Shown one piece after another: positions 8,656 to 19,913 of a stretch of DNA of 45,915 nt. The DNA lies in contig CAUJDW010000145.1 of assembly GCA_963169455.1 (NCBI GenBank), positions 1 through 45,915 on the forward strand. The letters are read 5' to 3'. Every line of letters begins with the position of its first letter. The stretch's first letter is position 1. The notes beneath the pieces were generated by a model, which worked only from the letters and a program-made list of their open reading frames with translations, did no database searches and was not told where the DNA came from. The position numbers were made by a program, and so were the translations under genes. This stretch comes from Bacteroidota bacterium (GTDB lineage: Bacteria; Bacteroidota; Bacteroidia; Chitinophagales; Saprospiraceae).

Positions 8656-9417
8656 ATGCAACTTCCAAGCCAAACCTTCATCATCACCGGCGCCACCAGC
8701 GGCATGGGGCGCGGCATCGCCGAACGATTCGCCCGGGAAGGAGCGCGCCTCGTGTTGAGCGGGCGCAGCGAAGAGCGGGGCAGGGAAGTGGCGGCCCTCA
8801 TTCAGCAGCAGGGCGGCCGCGCCGTTTTCCTGCCCGGCGATATCAGCCAGCCTGAAACCAACCGGCAATTGGTGGAAAACGCCCTGGCAGCTTTCGGCCG
8901 CCTCGATGGCATCGTCACCAACGCCGGCCACCTGGGGCTGGGTGCGGTAACCGATATACAGCCGGAGGAATGGCATTACACTTTTGCCGCCAACCTGCAC
9001 TCGGTGTATTACCTCAGCCATTACGCCATCCCGCATCTGCGCCGGCAGGGCAGGGGAGTGATCATCGCTACGGCCTCCATCGCGGCCTTTAAGTCCTTCC
9101 CCAACCACCCGGCTTACTGCGCCGCCAAGGCCGGCCTCGTTGCCCTGGTGCGACAGATGGCCCTCGACTACGGCCCCGCCATCCGCGTCAACGCCATTTG
9201 CCCCGGCCCGGTTGATACTCCCCTGATCTGGGATTCCGCCCGCGCCTTCCCCGACCCCGACAAGGCCGTGGACAATGCCGCCCAAACCACCGCCCTCAAA
9301 CGCCTGGGCCGCCCGGAAGACATCGCCGCCCTGGCCCTCTTCCTCGCTTCCGATGAAGCGGCCTGGATCACGGGCGCCTCGGTAACGATTGATGGCGGGG
9401 TGATGGCTTGTAGGTAG
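8656..9417 (+). CDS. Short-chain dehydrogenase/reductase (SDR) family oxidoreductase
   Basis: 253 residues, the usual length for a classical SDR. The N-terminal Rossmann motif is TGATSGMGRG (residues 11-20). An NAG motif sits near residue 91. The catalytic Ser-Tyr-Lys set lies in TASIAAFKSFPNHPAYCAAK, with Ser 13 residues before Tyr. CPGPVDTPL and the terminal GASVTIDGG are also typical. NAD(P)-dependent; the Arg in the second strand (SGRSEER) is compatible with NADP preference. The substrate is unknown. Convergent with the thioesterase gene, with octamer arrays after both stops. Confidence 0.9.
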   Translation: MQLPSQTFIITGATSGMGRGIAERFAREGARLVLSGRSEERGREVAALIQQQGGRAVFLPGDISQPETNRQLVENALAAFGRLDGIVTNAGHLGLGAVTDIQPEEWHYTFAANLHSVYYLSHYAIPHLRRQGRGVIIATASIAAFKSFPNHPAYCAAKAGLVALVRQMALDYGPAIRVNAICPGPVDTPLIWDSARAFPDPDKAVDNAAQTTALKRLGRPEDIAALALFLASDEAAWITGASVTIDGGVMACR

Positions 9418-9429
9418 CTCGAGGGGGTT

Positions 9430-9501
9430 ATTGCTATATTGTTATATTGCCATATTGCCATATTGCCATATTGTCATATTGTTATATTGTCATATTGCTA
9501 T
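9430..9501 (+). repeat. Octamer array, 9 units (ATTGCCAT family), sense to SDR gene
   Basis: 72 bp made of nine 8-bp units: ATTGCTAT, ATTGTTAT, three ATTGCCAT, ATTGTCAT, ATTGTTAT, ATTGTCAT, ATTGCTAT. It begins 13 nt after the SDR stop and belongs to the same family as the array at 7534-7661. Confidence 0.95.
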
Positions 9502-9604
9502 GTGAATCCAGGGGTAGGTGCTTGCGCAACACGGAGGGGTGATAGGCTATTGCCTGGAGCAACTGAACTATCCAGGAATGACACACTTTTTTGAAGACTC
9601 ACTT

Positions 9605-9668
9605 AGCAATACCGCAATACCGCAATTGAACAATAGAACAATAGAACAATATGACAATAGAACAATAT
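9605..9668 (-). repeat. Octamer array, 8 units, inverted; sense to the thioesterase gene
   Basis: 64 bp of eight units which on the minus strand read as ATTGTTCT, ATTGTCAT and related words. It starts 12 nt past the thioesterase stop on that gene's own strand. It is therefore the inverted counterpart of the array at 9430-9501, and each array follows its own gene in the sense direction. Confidence 0.9.
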
Positions 9669-9679
9669 GACACCCCCGT

Positions 9680-10435
9680 TCACTCCCAGGCTGTCCTCCC
9701 CACCGCCAGTTCCTTACCATCGCTCTCCCGCAGCAGCCGGTGCAGGAAAACGCCGTCTTCGAGGGTTTGAACCTGAGCCTGCACCGCGTCTCCGTACTGG
9801 CTTTCGGCCCGGTAGTTGATGTCGAGTTGTTTCAACTGGCGTTGGGTGAGCACCTCCACGGGCAGGGGCTCCAGCATCCACTTAATATATAAGGTGTTGT
9901 TGAGGTGCTCGTTGAAGTCCAGGTCGTGCCAGTTCACTTCGAACTGCCGGGCGTAGTGTGGGCTTTCGAAAGGCGGGAGTTTTACATCGGGCCGGGGCAG
10001 GCAGGCTTCCTGCGGCGGCATCTGGCTGCGGTATGCCAGGATGAAATCCGGCATCGGGGCCATGCGGCGAGATTGGGTATCCATCAGCAGCCAGGTTGAG
10101 GAGGATGCCGCCAGGAGTTGCCCGGACTCATCGAGCACCTTGTAATCGCGGTAGGTGAACAGGCGCTCGAAGCCTGAAGGGTAAGTGGCCACGACGATGT
10201 GGTCTCCGAGCTTCGGCATCCGTTCAACCCTGATCTGTTTGCGCATCAAAACCCAGGAGATTTGGTGCGGCTCGAGGTCCCATACGGAGAGCCCCATCCG
10301 GATCACGTGTTGCATGGCAGCTTCCTGCATCAGCCTGGCCAGGGCCGGCGCCGTCATCCGCTTTCGGCTGTCGATCTCGTAGGTGCGCACTTCATAGCGC
10401 CGCTGATATCCGATCTCGGAGTTAGGGAAGGGCAT
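9680..10435 (-). CDS. Acyl-ACP thioesterase-family protein (double hotdog)
   Basis: 251 residues, starting at 10435. Two hotdog-fold halves are visible: residues 8-130 (YEVRTYEIDSRKRMTAPALARLMQEAAMQH, then WVLMRKQIRVERMPKLGD) and about 160-251, where WHDLDFNEHLNNTLYIKWML carries the conserved D-x-N-x-H-x-N-N-x-x-Y of FatA/FatB-type acyl-ACP thioesterases. The expected reaction is hydrolysis of acyl-ACP to free fatty acid in the cytoplasm. Chain-length preference cannot be inferred. It is monocistronic, divergent from rpsL by 405 nt and convergent with the SDR gene. Confidence 0.85.
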   Translation of the reverse strand: MPFPNSEIGYQRRYEVRTYEIDSRKRMTAPALARLMQEAAMQHVIRMGLSVWDLEPHQISWVLMRKQIRVERMPKLGDHIVVATYPSGFERLFTYRDYKVLDESGQLLAASSSTWLLMDTQSRRMAPMPDFILAYRSQMPPQEACLPRPDVKLPPFESPHYARQFEVNWHDLDFNEHLNNTLYIKWMLEPLPVEVLTQRQLKQLDINYRAESQYGDAVQAQVQTLEDGVFLHRLLRESDGKELAVGRTAWE

Positions 10436-10840
10436 TTTACATTTTAAATTTTGCGGTTTAATATTTTGACTTTTCTAAGGTAGGCATTAATTCCAAGCGG
10501 GGCAAATAGGGCTGGGGCTCCTGCCGCTGCCGGCGGCCAGGGCAGGGCTGGAACAGCGGGCTAAAAAGCAAGCGATTGCGCTAAATTTGAAATCCGGGCC
10601 TGCCGCCGGCCCAAATTTGGCGCAGGGGCCAAAGAGGCGTACATAATTTGACGGAAACACTTCACGCCAGGGGCCGCCTGCGCAAAGCCCCGGAAAAGTT
10701 GAAAAAGCCCGAAAGAAAATTTAAAATCCTCTTTTTGTATTTCTCCAAAAAAGCTATACCTTTGCAATCGCTTTTTGAACAAGGTATCTCTATTCAGTTA
10801 AAACATAGGTTGTTAGTACCGATAAAACGCAAATAATAAT
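10436..10840. other. 405-nt divergent spacer before the ribosomal cluster
   Basis: No credible gene. It separates the thioesterase (minus) from rpsL (plus). The right part holds the rpsL promoter (10735-10764) and an AT-rich leader of about 70 nt. The left part is GC-rich around 10510-10560 with no recognisable element. Confidence 0.6.
10735..10764 (+). promoter_or_regulatory. Bacteroidota-type promoter of the str/S10 supercluster
   Basis: TTG at 10735-10737, 19 nt spacer, TACCTTTG at 10757-10764, an exact match to TTG-N19-TAnnTTTG for the Bacteroidota primary sigma factor. The predicted transcript starts near 10771, giving a leader of about 70 nt to rpsL. Confidence 0.8.
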
Positions 10841-11215
10841 ATGCCTACGATCAATCAGCTTGTGCGCAAGGGCAGAGTAAAAGTGGAAACGAAGAGCAAA
10901 TCCCGCGCCCTGGATGCGTGCCCGCAGAAACGCGGCGTTTGTACGCGCGTTTATACGACCACGCCCAAGAAGCCGAACTCTGCGCTGCGCAAGGTTGCCA
11001 AGGTGCGCCTGACCAACGGGATCGAGGTGATCGCCTACATTCCGGGCGAGGGCCACAACCTGCAGGAACACTCCATCGTGCTGGTTCGCGGCGGCAGGGT
11101 AAAAGACCTGCCGGGCGTGCGCTACACCATCGTCCGCGGCGCACTCGACACCGCCGGCGTGGAAGGCCGCCTGCAGTCCCGCTCGCGTTACGGCGCCAAG
11201 CGCCCCAAGAGCTAA
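10841..11215 (+). CDS. rpsL: 30S ribosomal protein S12
   Basis: 124 residues, full length. It contains [18 protein letters not shown] and [17 protein letters not shown], the two loops at the decoding centre. The lysines where streptomycin-resistance substitutions normally arise are intact, so no resistance allele is visible. The Asp that is methylthiolated in many bacteria is present. First gene of the str part; rpsG follows after 57 nt. Confidence 0.98.
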   Translation: MPTINQLVRKGRVKVETKSKSRALDACPQKRGVCTRVYTTTPKKPNSALRKVAKVRLTNGIEVIAYIPGEGHNLQEHSIVLVRGGRVKDLPGVRYTIVRGALDTAGVEGRLQSRSRYGAKRPKS

Positions 11216-11272
11216 TGTGCAGCTAAATTATGTTTCAATATATTCGGGAAACCTCTAATTGAGAATAGCGTA

Positions 11273-11740
11273 ATGAGAAAAAGAAAGCCCAAATTAAGGA
11301 TAATCCAGCCGGATCCCCGATATGCCGACCCCATGGTCACGCAGTTCGTCAACAACATGATGTGGCAGGGGAAGAAGGGTACGGCCTTCAAAATATTTTA
11401 CGATGCGATGGACATCGTGAAAGACCGCACCAAGCAGGACGAACACGCCTTGTGGAAAAAGGCGCTCAACAACGTCATGCCGCAGGTGGAAGTGCGCAGC
11501 CGCCGCATCGGGGGCGCCACCTTCCAGATTCCGACGGAAATCCGCGCTAAGCGCCGGGTGTCCATCGGCATGAAGTGGATGATCAAGTTCTCCCGCCAGC
11601 GCAGCGGCAAAGGCATGGCTGAAAAGCTGGCCGCCGAAGTGATGGCCGCAGCAAAAGGCGAAGGCGCCGCCGTAAAACGGAAGGAAGATACCCACAAGAT
11701 GGCCGAGGCCAACCGGGCTTTCGCTCACTTCCGCGTGTAA
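11273..11740 (+). CDS. rpsG: 30S ribosomal protein S7
   Basis: 155 residues, normal length. [30 protein letters not shown] at the N-terminus and the [31 protein letters not shown] block are typical S7; the C-terminus is [16 protein letters not shown]. It organises the 3' major domain of 16S rRNA and contacts the E-site tRNA. Between rpsL and fusA, as in the classic str operon. Confidence 0.98.
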   Translation: MRKRKPKLRIIQPDPRYADPMVTQFVNNMMWQGKKGTAFKIFYDAMDIVKDRTKQDEHALWKKALNNVMPQVEVRSRRIGGATFQIPTEIRAKRRVSIGMKWMIKFSRQRSGKGMAEKLAAEVMAAAKGEGAAVKRKEDTHKMAEANRAFAHFRV

Positions 11741-11808
11741 CCCTGTTCCGGTTTGCTTTTTTGTTTCAAACTCTATAATCATTTAAAATTCCTCCCCGAG
11801 GAGTAGCC

Positions 11809-13944
<2,136 letters not shown>

Positions 13945-13992
13945 ATGTGAAATGTGTGCTGTGGCAGGGGCTTCCCAGGCACAGCATCACAT
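13945..13992 (+). promoter_or_regulatory. Inverted repeat in the fusA-rpsJ spacer
   Basis: Outer arms ATGTGA (13945-13950) and TCACAT (13987-13992), inner arms TGCTGTG (13957-13963) and CACAGCA (13980-13986). It directly follows the fusA stop. No T-run, so it is more likely a processing or attenuation hairpin than a full terminator. Confidence 0.45.
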
Positions 13993-14032
13993 GCCGCAGC
14001 TAAAAGATCACAGATAACATTTAAAAGTAGGC

Positions 14033-14341
14033 ATGAATCAGAAGATTAGAATCAAACTCCGTTCGTACGATCACAACCTGGTGGATAAGTCTACCGAAAA
14101 GATCGTAAAAACGGTGAGGAACAGTGGCGCTGTTGTAACTGGCCCGATTCCGCTGCCCACCGAGAAAAAAGTCTTTACCGTGCTCCGTTCTCCGCACGTC
14201 AACAAGAAGTCTCGGGAGCAGTTCCAGTTGCGTACCCACAAACGCCTCATCGAAATTTATACTCCCACCCAGAAGACAGTAGATGCCCTGTCCAAACTGG
14301 AACTGCCGAGTGGAGTTGACATTCAGGTGAAACTGACGTAA
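14033..14341 (+). CDS. rpsJ: 30S ribosomal protein S10
   Basis: 102 residues, normal length: [25 protein letters not shown], then [20 protein letters not shown] and a terminal GVDIQVKLT. Head protein of the 30S subunit and NusE partner in antitermination complexes. First gene of the S10 part; unusually it is separated from rplC by a 149-nt structured spacer. Confidence 0.98.
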   Translation: MNQKIRIKLRSYDHNLVDKSTEKIVKTVRNSGAVVTGPIPLPTEKKVFTVLRSPHVNKKSREQFQLRTHKRLIEIYTPTQKTVDALSKLELPSGVDIQVKLT

Positions 14342-14490
14342 ACCAATCATTACATACGTGGCATTAGGCGCCCAGATACTAGGCGTCTTGTCTTTGCTAC
14401 CCTTGCCTCTTCTACAAGGGGCGATGAGCGCACAGCGCTCCGGGGTGCCCAAGTCTGCAACCTGATGCCGGTACTCAAAATTTTGTGCTG
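14342..14490 (+). promoter_or_regulatory. Structured 149-nt spacer before rplC
   Basis: Successive small stems: CCCTTG (14400-14405) with CAAGGG (14415-14420), and GAGCG (14426-14430) with CGCTC (14436-14440). There is also a TAGGCG direct repeat near 14365 and 14380. No gene is visible. It could be a cis-regulatory mRNA leader for rplC-rplD; this is inference. Confidence 0.4.
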
Positions 14491-15114
14491 ATGAACGGTA
14501 TAATCGGTAAAAAGATTGGAATGACCAGCATGTACGACGCCCGCGGGCGCAACGTGGCATGTACCGTTATCGAAGCCGGCCCCTGCGTGGTAACCCAGGT
14601 CAAGTCGGAAGAAACGGACGGCTATAATGCGCTGCAGCTCGGCTTCGGCGATGCGAAGGCCAAAAACACATCCAAACCTCTCCAAGGGCATTTCGACAAA
14701 GCAAAGACAGGCCCCAAACGCAAAGTTGCGGAATTCCGCGATTTCAACGTCGTGTCAAAAGCAATCGGCGATATCCTCAAAGTTGATGAGGTTTTCGCCG
14801 TCGGCGACAAGCTGAGCGCAGTTGGGACGACCAAGGGTAAAGGCTTTCAGGGTGTCGTCAAACGGCACGGCTTCGGCGGCGTCAATGACGCTACCCACGG
14901 CCAGCACAACCGGCAGCGCGCTCCGGGTTCCATCGGCGCCTCTTCCTTCCCCTCCAAGGTTGTGAAAGGCATGCGCATGGCCGGCCGCACCGGCGGCGAC
15001 CGCGTGAAGGTCAAGAACCTGGAAGTCCTCAAGATTTTCCCGGAACAGAACCTGATCCTTATCAAGGGCGCAATCCCCGGCCATAAGGGCGCTTATGTGA
15101 TTCTTGAAAAGTAA
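14491..15114 (+). CDS. rplC: 50S ribosomal protein L3
   Basis: 207 residues from ATG 14491 (a GTG two codons earlier is less likely). [21 protein letters not shown] start, and the [20 protein letters not shown] loop that reaches the peptidyl-transferase centre, with the Gln normally methylated by PrmB. Early 50S assembly protein. Followed by rplD after 68 nt. Confidence 0.97.
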   Translation: MNGIIGKKIGMTSMYDARGRNVACTVIEAGPCVVTQVKSEETDGYNALQLGFGDAKAKNTSKPLQGHFDKAKTGPKRKVAEFRDFNVVSKAIGDILKVDEVFAVGDKLSAVGTTKGKGFQGVVKRHGFGGVNDATHGQHNRQRAPGSIGASSFPSKVVKGMRMAGRTGGDRVKVKNLEVLKIFPEQNLILIKGAIPGHKGAYVILEK

Positions 15115-15182
15115 TTCTTTCAGTGCGTACGCGCCGTTGACAGGCCTTGCTTCCGGCCGGCGGCGCCAAAACACACAAGACG

Positions 15183-15815
15183 ATGAAACTCGAAGTTATC
15201 AATATTCAGGGCCAGAAGACGGGCAGGGAAGTTGACCTCCCGGATGAGATTTTCGGCATAGAGCCGAACGATCACGCCGTATACCTGGCGGTCAAACAAC
15301 ACCTGGCCAATAAGCGGCAGGGCACGCACAAAGCCAAGGAAAGGAGCGAAGTGTCGGGCTCCACCCGCAAGCTCAAGCGCCAGAAAGGCACCGGTACGGC
15401 CCGTTTCGGTGATATCAACAACCCGCTGTTCCGCGGTGGCGGCCGCGTCTTCGGCCCACGCCCGCGCGACTACGGCTTCAAGCTGAACAAAAAGGTGCGC
15501 CGCCTGGCCCGCAAGTCCGCCCTGTCGGCCAAAGCCGCTTCCGGCGAAATCCTGGTGCTCGAGGGCTTCCATTTCGATGCCCCCAAAACGAAGGCCTTCG
15601 TCGGTATCCTCAACGCCCTGCAGCTCAATGGCAAAAAAGTGGCCCTGGTTACCGCCGATTTCGAAAAAGAGGTCTACCTCTCCAGCCGCAACATCCAGAA
15701 GTGTTGTGTCCTCCGCGCCAGCGACCTGGACACCTACACCATCCTGAACACCAACGCCCTGGTAATCGCGGAGGACGCCATAGAGAAGATCAAGGAAACA
15801 TTTGCTAACTCATAA
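15183..15815 (+). CDS. rplD: 50S ribosomal protein L4
   Basis: 210 residues from ATG 15183. The internal loop ([33 protein letters not shown]) that lines the exit tunnel near the macrolide site is intact. In enterobacteria L4 represses its own operon; whether that holds in Bacteroidota is unknown. The structured spacer before rplC would be a candidate target. Confidence 0.97.
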   Translation: MKLEVINIQGQKTGREVDLPDEIFGIEPNDHAVYLAVKQHLANKRQGTHKAKERSEVSGSTRKLKRQKGTGTARFGDINNPLFRGGGRVFGPRPRDYGFKLNKKVRRLARKSALSAKAASGEILVLEGFHFDAPKTKAFVGILNALQLNGKKVALVTADFEKEVYLSSRNIQKCCVLRASDLDTYTILNTNALVIAEDAIEKIKETFANS

Positions 15816-15859
15816 GGAGGCCTTCCCCAGGGAGGCGCCTTCCGACAATAGTGATAACC

Positions 15860-16156
15860 ATGGCAAAGACGATTCTCATAAAGCCGATCATCACCGAAAA
15901 GGCGGAAATGCTTTCGGACAAGCGCAACCAGTACAGTTTCCTCGTGGACAAGGGCGCCAATAAGATCGAGATCAAAAAGGCGGTCGAGGGCATGTACCAG
16001 GTGTCTGTCGAGTCCGTCAATACTCTGGTCATGCCGGGTAAGGAAAAGAACCGCTCCACCCGCTCGGGCCTGATCCGCGGCCGGAAGCCTTCTTTCAAAA
16101 AAGCAGTCGTTACCCTGGCAGCAGGGGAGGAAATAGATTTCTTCGGAGATATTTAA
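15860..16156 (+). CDS. rplW: 50S ribosomal protein L23
   Basis: 98 residues from ATG 15860 (a GTG three codons earlier is possible). AKTILIKPIITEKAEML and RNQYSFLVDKGANKIEIKKAVEGMY are typical. L23 sits at the tunnel exit and docks trigger factor and SRP. Normal bacterial length. Confidence 0.96.
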   Translation: MAKTILIKPIITEKAEMLSDKRNQYSFLVDKGANKIEIKKAVEGMYQVSVESVNTLVMPGKEKNRSTRSGLIRGRKPSFKKAVVTLAAGEEIDFFGDI

Positions 16157-16225
16157 TAACAACCCTCAGGGGCAAAGCCGGGCCGTCTCCTCCGGCAGTT
16201 ATCTCTGAGGCCAAAACAGTGACCC

Positions 16226-17065
16226 ATGCCTGTTAAAAAATACAACCCGGTTACTCCCGGTACGCGTTACAGGATCGGTAACGCCTTCAGCGAGCTTACG
16301 ACGGATAAGCCGGAGAAGAGCCTGCTGGCTCCCCTGAAGAAAAGCGGCGGCCGCAACAACGAAGGCCACCGCACTGTCCGTCAGCGCGGCGGCGGCCACA
16401 AGCGCCGCTACCGCATCATCGACTTCCGCCGCGATAAGGACGGCATCCCGGCAACGGTGCAGACCATCGAGTACGACCCGAACCGCACGGCTTATATCGC
16501 ACTGGTGCAGTATGAGGACGGCGAAAAGCGCTATATCCTCGCTCCGGATGGCCTGAAAGTCGGCGACCAGATCATGTCCGGCGAAAAGGCCACCCCCAAT
16601 GTGGGCCATACCATGTTCCTCAAGGATATCCCCCTCGGGGCCGTTATCCACGCCGTGGAACTTCAGCCGGGGCGCGGCGCCTCCATGGCGCGCAGCGCCG
16701 GCGCCTCCATGACCCTGATGGGCCGCGAAGGGGGCAAATACGTCGTGGTTAAACTGCCTTCCGGCGAAGTGCGCCGCGTGCTGTCCACCTGCAAAGCAAC
16801 CATCGGATCGGTTTCCAACCCCGACCACGGTTTGCTGGTAGTCGGCAAAGCCGGCCGCAGCCGCTGGCTGGGCCGCCGGCCCCGCGTCCGCGGCGTAGCC
16901 ATGAACCCGGTCGACCACCCCATGGGCGGCGGCGAAGGAAAAGCTTCCGGCGGGCACCCGCGCTCGCGCAACGGCCAGATGGCCAAAGGCGCCAAAACGC
17001 GCAAGCCGAAGAAGCATTCCAACAAGCTCATTATTTCCAGGAGAAAGTCGGGCAAGAAGCGCTAA
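16226..17065 (+). CDS. rplB: 50S ribosomal protein L2
   Basis: 279 residues, full length. [22 protein letters not shown] near the N-terminus and the conserved [21 protein letters not shown] near the C-terminus, including the His needed for peptidyl-transferase assembly. Follows rplW by 69 nt and precedes rpsS by 37 nt. Confidence 0.98.
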   Translation: MPVKKYNPVTPGTRYRIGNAFSELTTDKPEKSLLAPLKKSGGRNNEGHRTVRQRGGGHKRRYRIIDFRRDKDGIPATVQTIEYDPNRTAYIALVQYEDGEKRYILAPDGLKVGDQIMSGEKATPNVGHTMFLKDIPLGAVIHAVELQPGRGASMARSAGASMTLMGREGGKYVVVKLPSGEVRRVLSTCKATIGSVSNPDHGLLVVGKAGRSRWLGRRPRVRGVAMNPVDHPMGGGEGKASGGHPRSRNGQMAKGAKTRKPKKHSNKLIISRRKSGKKR

Positions 17066-17102
17066 GCAGCTTCGCGCCGCTTCATAAAAAGCAGTAGCAA
17101 AA

Positions 17103-17372
17103 ATGGCTAGATCAATCAAAAAAGGCCCCTACGTGTTCCACAAGCTGATGGCTAAAGTGGAAAAGGTGAAGGAATCCAACAAAAAGACCGTGATCAAAAC
17201 CTGGTCCCGCGCCTCGATGATCATCCCCGATATGGTAGGGGAAACCATCGCCGTGCACAACGGAAAAACCTTCGTCCCGGTCTTCATTACCGAAAATATG
17301 GTTGGCCACAAGCTGGGGGAATTCGCGCCGACGCGCAACTTCAGAGGCCACGCCGGCAACCGCAAGAAGTAA
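17103..17372 (+). CDS. rpsS: 30S ribosomal protein S19
   Basis: 89 residues: [46 protein letters not shown] and [16 protein letters not shown]. Forms the head complex with S13. Followed by a 103-nt spacer with a heptamer array and inverted repeat before rplV. Confidence 0.98.
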   Translation: MARSIKKGPYVFHKLMAKVEKVKESNKKTVIKTWSRASMIIPDMVGETIAVHNGKTFVPVFITENMVGHKLGEFAPTRNFRGHAGNRKK

Positions 17373-17380
17373 TTTTTATT

Positions 17381-17459
17381 AGTTGCTCGTTGTTGGTTGC
17401 TTGCCGTTTGCCAAAAGCCGGCATCCAGGCTACCCAACGGATAACCGACAACCAACAAC
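17381..17459 (+). repeat. Heptamer words and 11-bp inverted repeat in the rpsS-rplV spacer
   Basis: GTTGCTC/GTTGTTG/GTTGCTT words with 7-bp period start at 17382. GTTGTTGGTTG at 17389-17399 is the exact reverse complement of 17449-17459. CCGTT (17404-17408) and AACGG (17436-17440) extend the pairing inward. The stem would form in the mRNA between two ribosomal genes. Confidence 0.7.
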
Positions 17460-17475
17460 AGAAAACTCTCAAATA

Positions 17476-17898
17476 ATGGAAGCAGTAGCTAGGCTCAGAA
17501 ACGTCCCGATGTCAGCGCGCAAAATGCGCATGGTCGTTGATATCATCCGCGGCAAAGATGTCGAGGATGCCCTGGATATCCTTCGCTTTACAAAGCGGGA
17601 AGCTGCCGTGTGGCTGGAGAAACTGGTCGTTTCCGCCATCGCCAACTGGGAACACAAACTGGGCGGCATGGAGAATGCGGATGATTACGACCTCTATATC
17701 AAAACCATCTTCGCCGACGAAGGCACTATGCTGAAGCGTTTCCGCCCGGCCCCGCACGGCAGGGCGCACCGCATCCGCAAGCGCACCAACCACGTCACAG
17801 TCATCGTGGAAAACAGGGTTCCGCTTCCGGCCGACGCCAAAGTTGGCGCAGTTGATGACGCGGTCGAAGTCGAAGAAGTGGACGAAACAGCAGAATAA
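17476..17898 (+). CDS. rplV: 50S ribosomal protein L22
   Basis: 140 residues from ATG 17476, chosen because the conserved domain begins there (MEAVARLRNVPMSARKMRMVVDIIRGK) and upstream codons lie in repeat sequence. The tunnel-lining hairpin (RFRPAPHGRAHRIRKRTNHVTVIV) is intact. An acidic C-terminal tail (VDDAVEVEEVDETAE) extends it beyond the ~110 residues of enterobacterial L22; such tails are common in Bacteroidota. Confidence 0.96.
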   Translation: MEAVARLRNVPMSARKMRMVVDIIRGKDVEDALDILRFTKREAAVWLEKLVVSAIANWEHKLGGMENADDYDLYIKTIFADEGTMLKRFRPAPHGRAHRIRKRTNHVTVIVENRVPLPADAKVGAVDDAVEVEEVDETAE

Positions 17899-17928
17899 GC
17901 AGAAATCTAAATTTGTAATACCATAGAT

Positions 17929-18729
17929 ATGGGCCAAAAGACAAATCCAATTGGTAATCGCCTGGGCATCATCCGGGGTTGGGACTCCAACTGGTTCGGG
18001 GGTAAGGACTTCGCCGAGAAAGTGGTGGAGGACGAGAACATCCGCACCTACCTCAACGCCCGCGTGGCGAAAGGCGGGATCGCCCGCATCGTCATCGAGC
18101 GCACCCTTAAGCGGATTACCGTTACGATTCACACCTCCCGCCCGGGTATCATCATCGGCAAGGGCGGTTCGGAAGTCGACCGCATCCGCGAGGAGCTCAA
18201 GAAGCTGACCGGCAAGGACATACAGATCAACATCATCGAGATCCGCAAGCCCGAACTGGATGCCAGCATCGTCGCCGAATCCATCGCCAAGCAGCTCGAA
18301 GCGCGCATCAACTACCGCCGGGCCATCAAGATGTCCATCCAGTCGACCATGAGAACGGGCGCAGAGGGCATCAAGGTGCGCATCTCCGGCCGCCTCAACG
18401 GTTCGGATATGGCCCGCCGCGAGGAATACAAGGAAGGCCGCACCCCGCTGCATACCTTCCGCGCGGATATCGACTACTCGCTCAAAGAAGCCCAGACCGT
18501 CTATGGTAAGATCGGCATCAAGGTGTGGATTTGCAAGGGCGAAGTGCTCGGCAAGCGCGACCTTTCCCCGCACATCGGGCTGAAAGAAGCCAAGCGCCCC
18601 ATGGGCGGCGGCGAGCGTGGCGAACGCGGTGAACGCGGCGAGCGCGGCGAGCGCGGCGATCGCGGAGACCGCCGCGGCGGCGGCCGCCGTGGCAGAGGCG
18701 AAGGCGGAAGAAATCAGCGCCGGAGCTAG
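17929..18729 (+). CDS. rpsC: 30S ribosomal protein S3 with Arg/Gly-rich tail
   Basis: 266 residues. KH domain motif [19 protein letters not shown] near residue 65, and the C-terminal S3 domain ([28 protein letters not shown]-like) to about residue 217. The last ~45 residues are a low-complexity tail of G-E-R and G-D-R triplets plus [13 protein letters not shown]. The tail is encoded by a 9-bp tandem repeat at about 18605-18670. S3 forms the mRNA entry channel and helicase centre, so the tail could contact RNA. A TAAATTTG box at 17908-17915 lies upstream without a matching TTG. Confidence 0.96.
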   Translation: MGQKTNPIGNRLGIIRGWDSNWFGGKDFAEKVVEDENIRTYLNARVAKGGIARIVIERTLKRITVTIHTSRPGIIIGKGGSEVDRIREELKKLTGKDIQINIIEIRKPELDASIVAESIAKQLEARINYRRAIKMSIQSTMRTGAEGIKVRISGRLNGSDMARREEYKEGRTPLHTFRADIDYSLKEAQTVYGKIGIKVWICKGEVLGKRDLSPHIGLKEAKRPMGGGERGERGERGERGERGDRGDRRGGGRRGRGEGGRNQRRS

Positions 18730-18749
18730 AATATCTAAGAAAATTGCCG

Positions 18750-18757
18750 TACCTTTG
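18750..18757 (+). promoter_or_regulatory. Possible internal -7 element before rplP
   Basis: TACCTTTG, a perfect Bacteroidota -7 box, in the 96-nt rpsC-rplP spacer. The position 19 nt upstream is not TTG, so the promoter is uncertain. Predicted leader about 60 nt. Confidence 0.4.
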
Positions 18758-18825
18758 CCAAGCTTTTTTCAAAGGGGCCTGGAAAGGGCTATTTTATTGA
18801 CTTCAGACGTATAAACATAGTAGAA

Positions 18826-19245
18826 ATGCTACAGCCAAAAAGAACAAAATACCGGAAGCAGCAGAAAGGCCGCAACAGAGGTTTGGCCTATAAGGGCAGC
18901 AGCATTGACTTCGGTTCTTTCGGCTTGAAGGCTACGACGGGTGGCCGCCTGACCAACCGGCAGATCGAGGCAGCGCGTATTGCCATGACGCGCTACATGA
19001 AACGGGAAGGCAAGGTCTGGATCCGGATATTCCCCGATAAGCCGATCACCGCCAAGCCCCAGGAAGTACGTATGGGTAAAGGTAAAGGCGCCCTGGACCA
19101 CTGGGTCGCCCTGGTGAAACCCGGCCGCGTCATGTTCGAAATCGATGGCGTGCCCCTCGAAACAGCTCAGGAAGCCCTGCGCCTGGCCGCCCAGAAACTG
19201 CCTGTACTGACCAGGTTCGTCATTCGGGCCGACTACGCCGGATAA
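18826..19245 (+). CDS. rplP: 50S ribosomal protein L16
   Basis: 139 residues: [53 protein letters not shown] and [24 protein letters not shown]. The conserved Arg (near residue 80, here in the EVRMGKGKG loop) contacts A-site tRNA. Normal length. rpmC follows after 32 nt. Confidence 0.98.
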   Translation: MLQPKRTKYRKQQKGRNRGLAYKGSSIDFGSFGLKATTGGRLTNRQIEAARIAMTRYMKREGKVWIRIFPDKPITAKPQEVRMGKGKGALDHWVALVKPGRVMFEIDGVPLETAQEALRLAAQKLPVLTRFVIRADYAG

Positions 19246-19277
19246 CTCATTTGATCGTCTTTTAACCTATATATGCA

Positions 19278-19538
19278 ATGGCAACAAAGAAATTTTTGGA
19301 CCTCCAGGAATATTCCGATGCTGACCTGGCCAGCGAACTGCAGAACCTGGAAGCACGCCTCCAGAAGCTGCGCTTCGACCATGCGATCAAAGGCCTGGAT
19401 AACCCCCTCATCCTGCGGGAAGCCCGCCGGGATATCGCGCGCCTGAAGTCCGAAACGCGCCGCCGCGAACTGGCAAAAATGCCGGCTGAAGCACTGGCAA
19501 ACCGCAGCAAAATCAGGGCCAGAAGGCGCCGGAAATAG
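19278..19538 (+). CDS. rpmC: 50S ribosomal protein L29
   Basis: 86 residues, longer than the usual 60-70 because of an N-terminal extension (ATKKFLDLQEYSD) and a basic C-terminus (ANRSKIRARRRRK). The core helix pair ADLASELQNLEARLQKLRFDHAIKGLDNPLILREARRDIARLKSE is clear. Located at the tunnel exit beside L23. Confidence 0.95.
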   Translation: MATKKFLDLQEYSDADLASELQNLEARLQKLRFDHAIKGLDNPLILREARRDIARLKSETRRRELAKMPAEALANRSKIRARRRRK

Positions 19539-19577
19539 AATAATTTAACGTCGGGTTTTTAACAACCGCATATAACC

Positions 19578-19835
19578 ATGACAGAAAGAAATCTCAGAAA
19601 ACAGCGTGTCGGAGTGGTCACCAGCAATAAGATGAACAAGACCATTGCTGTTTTGGTGGAACGCAGGCTCCGCCACCCTATCTATGGGAAATTCGTGAAG
19701 AAGAGCAAGAAGTTTATCGCTCATGACGAAAACAACGAGTGCAACATCGGCGACCTGGTCCGCATCATGGAGACCCGCCCGCTGAGCAAGCTGAAGCGCT
19801 GGCGCCTCGTGGAGATCGTCGAACGGGCAAAGTAA
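19578..19835 (+). CDS. rpsQ: 30S ribosomal protein S17
   Basis: 85 residues, OB-fold: [40 protein letters not shown], then [27 protein letters not shown]. Primary 16S-binding protein. Normal length and position between rpmC and rplN. Confidence 0.97.
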   Translation: MTERNLRKQRVGVVTSNKMNKTIAVLVERRLRHPIYGKFVKKSKKFIAHDENNECNIGDLVRIMETRPLSKLKRWRLVEIVERAK

Positions 19836-19913
19836 TTCGATTGCTGCGTTTGAGGTATCGGAAACCCGGCCGCACAGGAGCCTCAAACCAAAACAACTTT
19901 AAACCTTTGTACA

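Noticed and set aside
13945-14032. A missing or degraded tuf gene between fusA and rpsJ
   Set aside because: The 88-nt spacer contains no EF-Tu-like remnant; many Bacteroidota carry tuf elsewhere.
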